A stretch of DNA of 14,828 nt, taken from Deltaproteobacteria bacterium (GTDB lineage Bacteria; Desulfobacterota; Desulfobacteria; Desulfobacterales; ETH-SRB1). The notes under the pieces are model-generated. The model was not told the origin of the DNA. It did not search any database and was given only the letters and a program-made list of their open reading frames with translations. The DNA lies in assembly GCA_003647525.1 (NCBI GenBank), contig QMMZ01000012.1, positions 1-14,828 on the forward strand, in the 5' to 3' direction. Made by a program: the position numbers and the translations under genes. This document shows positions 13,818-14,828 of this stretch, one piece after another; within the stretch, counting starts at the first letter, position 1, and each line of letters opens with the position of its first letter.

Positions 13818-14711
13818 ATGCCTGAAAAAGATATTAGAGACAAAGCATACCTGAATCATAAAGACATACTTGATCTGAACTTTATAAGAATTCCTGGAAT
13901 ATATTATTACAGGAGGTATTATCGTGAAGGATTACGTTCTCATATCATGGAGGTCTTGAGGCCCGGAGATGTTGAAAAAGAAACAAAAGGCACAATTAAA
14001 AATGGAATTAAGTTATATTCAAGAGCGGAGCCCTTAAAAATATTAAGGATATTCAGGACAAAATTTAAAAGCTTAAAAGATGCTGAGGAAGAGTTAAGAA
14101 GAGTTAAAATCATCGCAACATATCTGGCTCCTGATTATCTTGCCAAACCTGAAGAATTCCTTGTTAATTATAGAAAAGGCGAAAAATGTGAAATCCTGCT
14201 GTGCGGACTTCAGGAGTATATTAAAGGCGAACTTATTGAACCGTGGGGACACTTTGATGATGATCATCTTATTTCGATGTTGGGCGACATGGGTATTAAT
14301 GATTCGGCAATGATAATCAGCAAATGGGCCCGCAAGATTCGCAAAAATGCTGAAACCTTTGTAAGCAAGATCAAGCAGATGATTATGGATACGGGTCATG
14401 TGCCGGATCTCGCAGGTGTCGGCAACCTTCTTCTCACTAAATCAGGAGATATCATGCTGGTGGATATCAACAATATCTCCAGCGTTTCATTTGATCATAC
14501 CATTAAACTTGATGACAGGGGCTATCCTGTCTGTGATAAATCCATTGAAGCCTTGTTTCTCCTTGAACGCAAATTATCAGGGAAATCTTTACTCATAGAC
14601 ACCCTTCCTTACAAGATATTCCTTGATCCGGAAAGGATGAAAGAAGTCAAAGCGATAGAGAAAAAATTCCATGAATCAATGGAGGGCTCTATGTACTATT
14701 GGCCATCTTAG
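13818..14711 (+). CDS. Protein with kinase-like catalytic segment, function unknown
   Basis: This 297-residue soluble protein has no signal or membrane segment. Residues 130-144 (GLQEYIKGELIEPWG) look like a kinase hinge, and residues 191-219 (DTGHVPDLAGVGNLLLTKSG then DIMLVDINN) match the catalytic and metal-binding loops of protein-kinase-like enzymes, with D197, N203 and D216 in the HxD...N...DFG places. A glycine-rich loop is not obvious; the N-terminal region has NGIKLYSRAEPLKILRIFR, where K74 could be the ATP lysine, and AEEELRRVKIIATYL could be helix C. It therefore resembles YrbL-like or other atypical kinases. It follows sixA by 90 bases on the same strand. The TAG at 14709-14711 overlaps the first bases of the 30 bp dispersed repeat, so the C-terminus might have been altered by it. 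Start ATG 13818 has only a weak ribosome site; a stop lies in frame just upstream. Confidence 0.6.
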   Translation: MPEKDIRDKAYLNHKDILDLNFIRIPGIYYYRRYYREGLRSHIMEVLRPGDVEKETKGTIKNGIKLYSRAEPLKILRIFRTKFKSLKDAEEELRRVKIIATYLAPDYLAKPEEFLVNYRKGEKCEILLCGLQEYIKGELIEPWGHFDDDHLISMLGDMGINDSAMIISKWARKIRKNAETFVSKIKQMIMDTGHVPDLAGVGNLLLTKSGDIMLVDINNISSVSFDHTIKLDDRGYPVCDKSIEALFLLERKLSGKSLLIDTLPYKIFLDPERMKEVKAIEKKFHESMEGSMYYWPS

Positions 14712-14739
14712 GAACGGGGACGAAATAACTTCCCCAACT
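14710..14739 (-). repeat. 30 bp dispersed repeat, right copy
   Basis: Inverted copy of 95-124, 29 of 30 bases identical. It overlaps the stop codon of the preceding gene. The remaining 89 bases to the end of the window hold no gene; the minus strand has a short open frame (FEIGQRWPEAVMHSWGSYFV) that reads through the repeat and cannot be assigned. Confidence 0.8.
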
Positions 14740-14828
14740 ATGCATCACAGCTTCAGGCCACCTTTGCCCGATCTCAAATCCCAAAAGTATCAAAATAGCC
14801 TGCTATTCCATCAACTTTTGTGATTTGA

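Noticed and set aside
14740..14828. Minus-strand open frame FEIGQRWPEAVMHSWGSYFV at the right edge as a gene end
   Set aside because: It is cut by the window edge, runs through the dispersed repeat and cannot be tied to a family.

Overview
The window reads like chromosomal DNA of a moderately AT-rich Gram-negative anaerobe, most likely a sulfate-reducing or syntrophic member of the Desulfobacterota. That is inferred from the gene styles (GxxExxY proteins, YgiT/DUF4258 and UPF0175 toxin-antitoxin genes, a UMF1-type transporter next to an Aas-like enzyme, an archaeal/deltaproteobacterial-style PEP synthase). No RNA gene, CRISPR array or complete transposase gene is visible.

The left third (about 1-5400) is an accessory region full of gene ruins. 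It holds a 5'-truncated DUF4143 ATPase gene, a broken branched-chain amino-acid ABC transporter cluster on the minus strand (livM with one internal TGA, livG absent, livF beheaded and frameshifted), and a frameshifted GxxExxY gene joined in frame to the livF remnant. It also has several small antitoxin-like genes, one split by a ~147 bp MITE-like element, and a duplicated UPF0175 locus whose two copies have lost complementary parts. Within this there is one apparently intact DUF4258/YgiT toxin-antitoxin pair and one orphan YgiT-type gene. A further broken gene lies at 5017-5395.

From 5400 to 6210 there is an intact DinJ/YafQ-type toxin-antitoxin operon with a strong promoter whose -10 box sits inside a 19 bp perfect palindrome, the probable autoregulatory operator.

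The right part (6467-14711) is dense, intact, all on the plus strand and metabolic. A UMF1-family MFS transporter overlaps a large three-domain protein (PlsC acyltransferase, acyl carrier protein, acyl-ACP synthetase), an arrangement like E. coli LplT-Aas but with a built-in ACP. After a ~380 bp gap that hides a second GxxExxY gene remnant between inverted repeats, there follow PEP synthase (own promoter), a SixA-like histidine phosphatase 34 bp downstream, and a protein with a kinase-like catalytic segment.

A 30 bp sequence occurs in inverted orientation near both ends (95-124 and 14710-14739, 29/30 identical). The left copy ends where homology of the DUF4143 gene begins, and the right copy overlaps the stop codon of the last gene. 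The two most interesting hypotheses are a self-contained lysophospholipid or fatty-acid salvage module (transporter + PlsC-ACP-AasS) and a PEP synthase/phosphohistidine phosphatase/kinase-like cassette.
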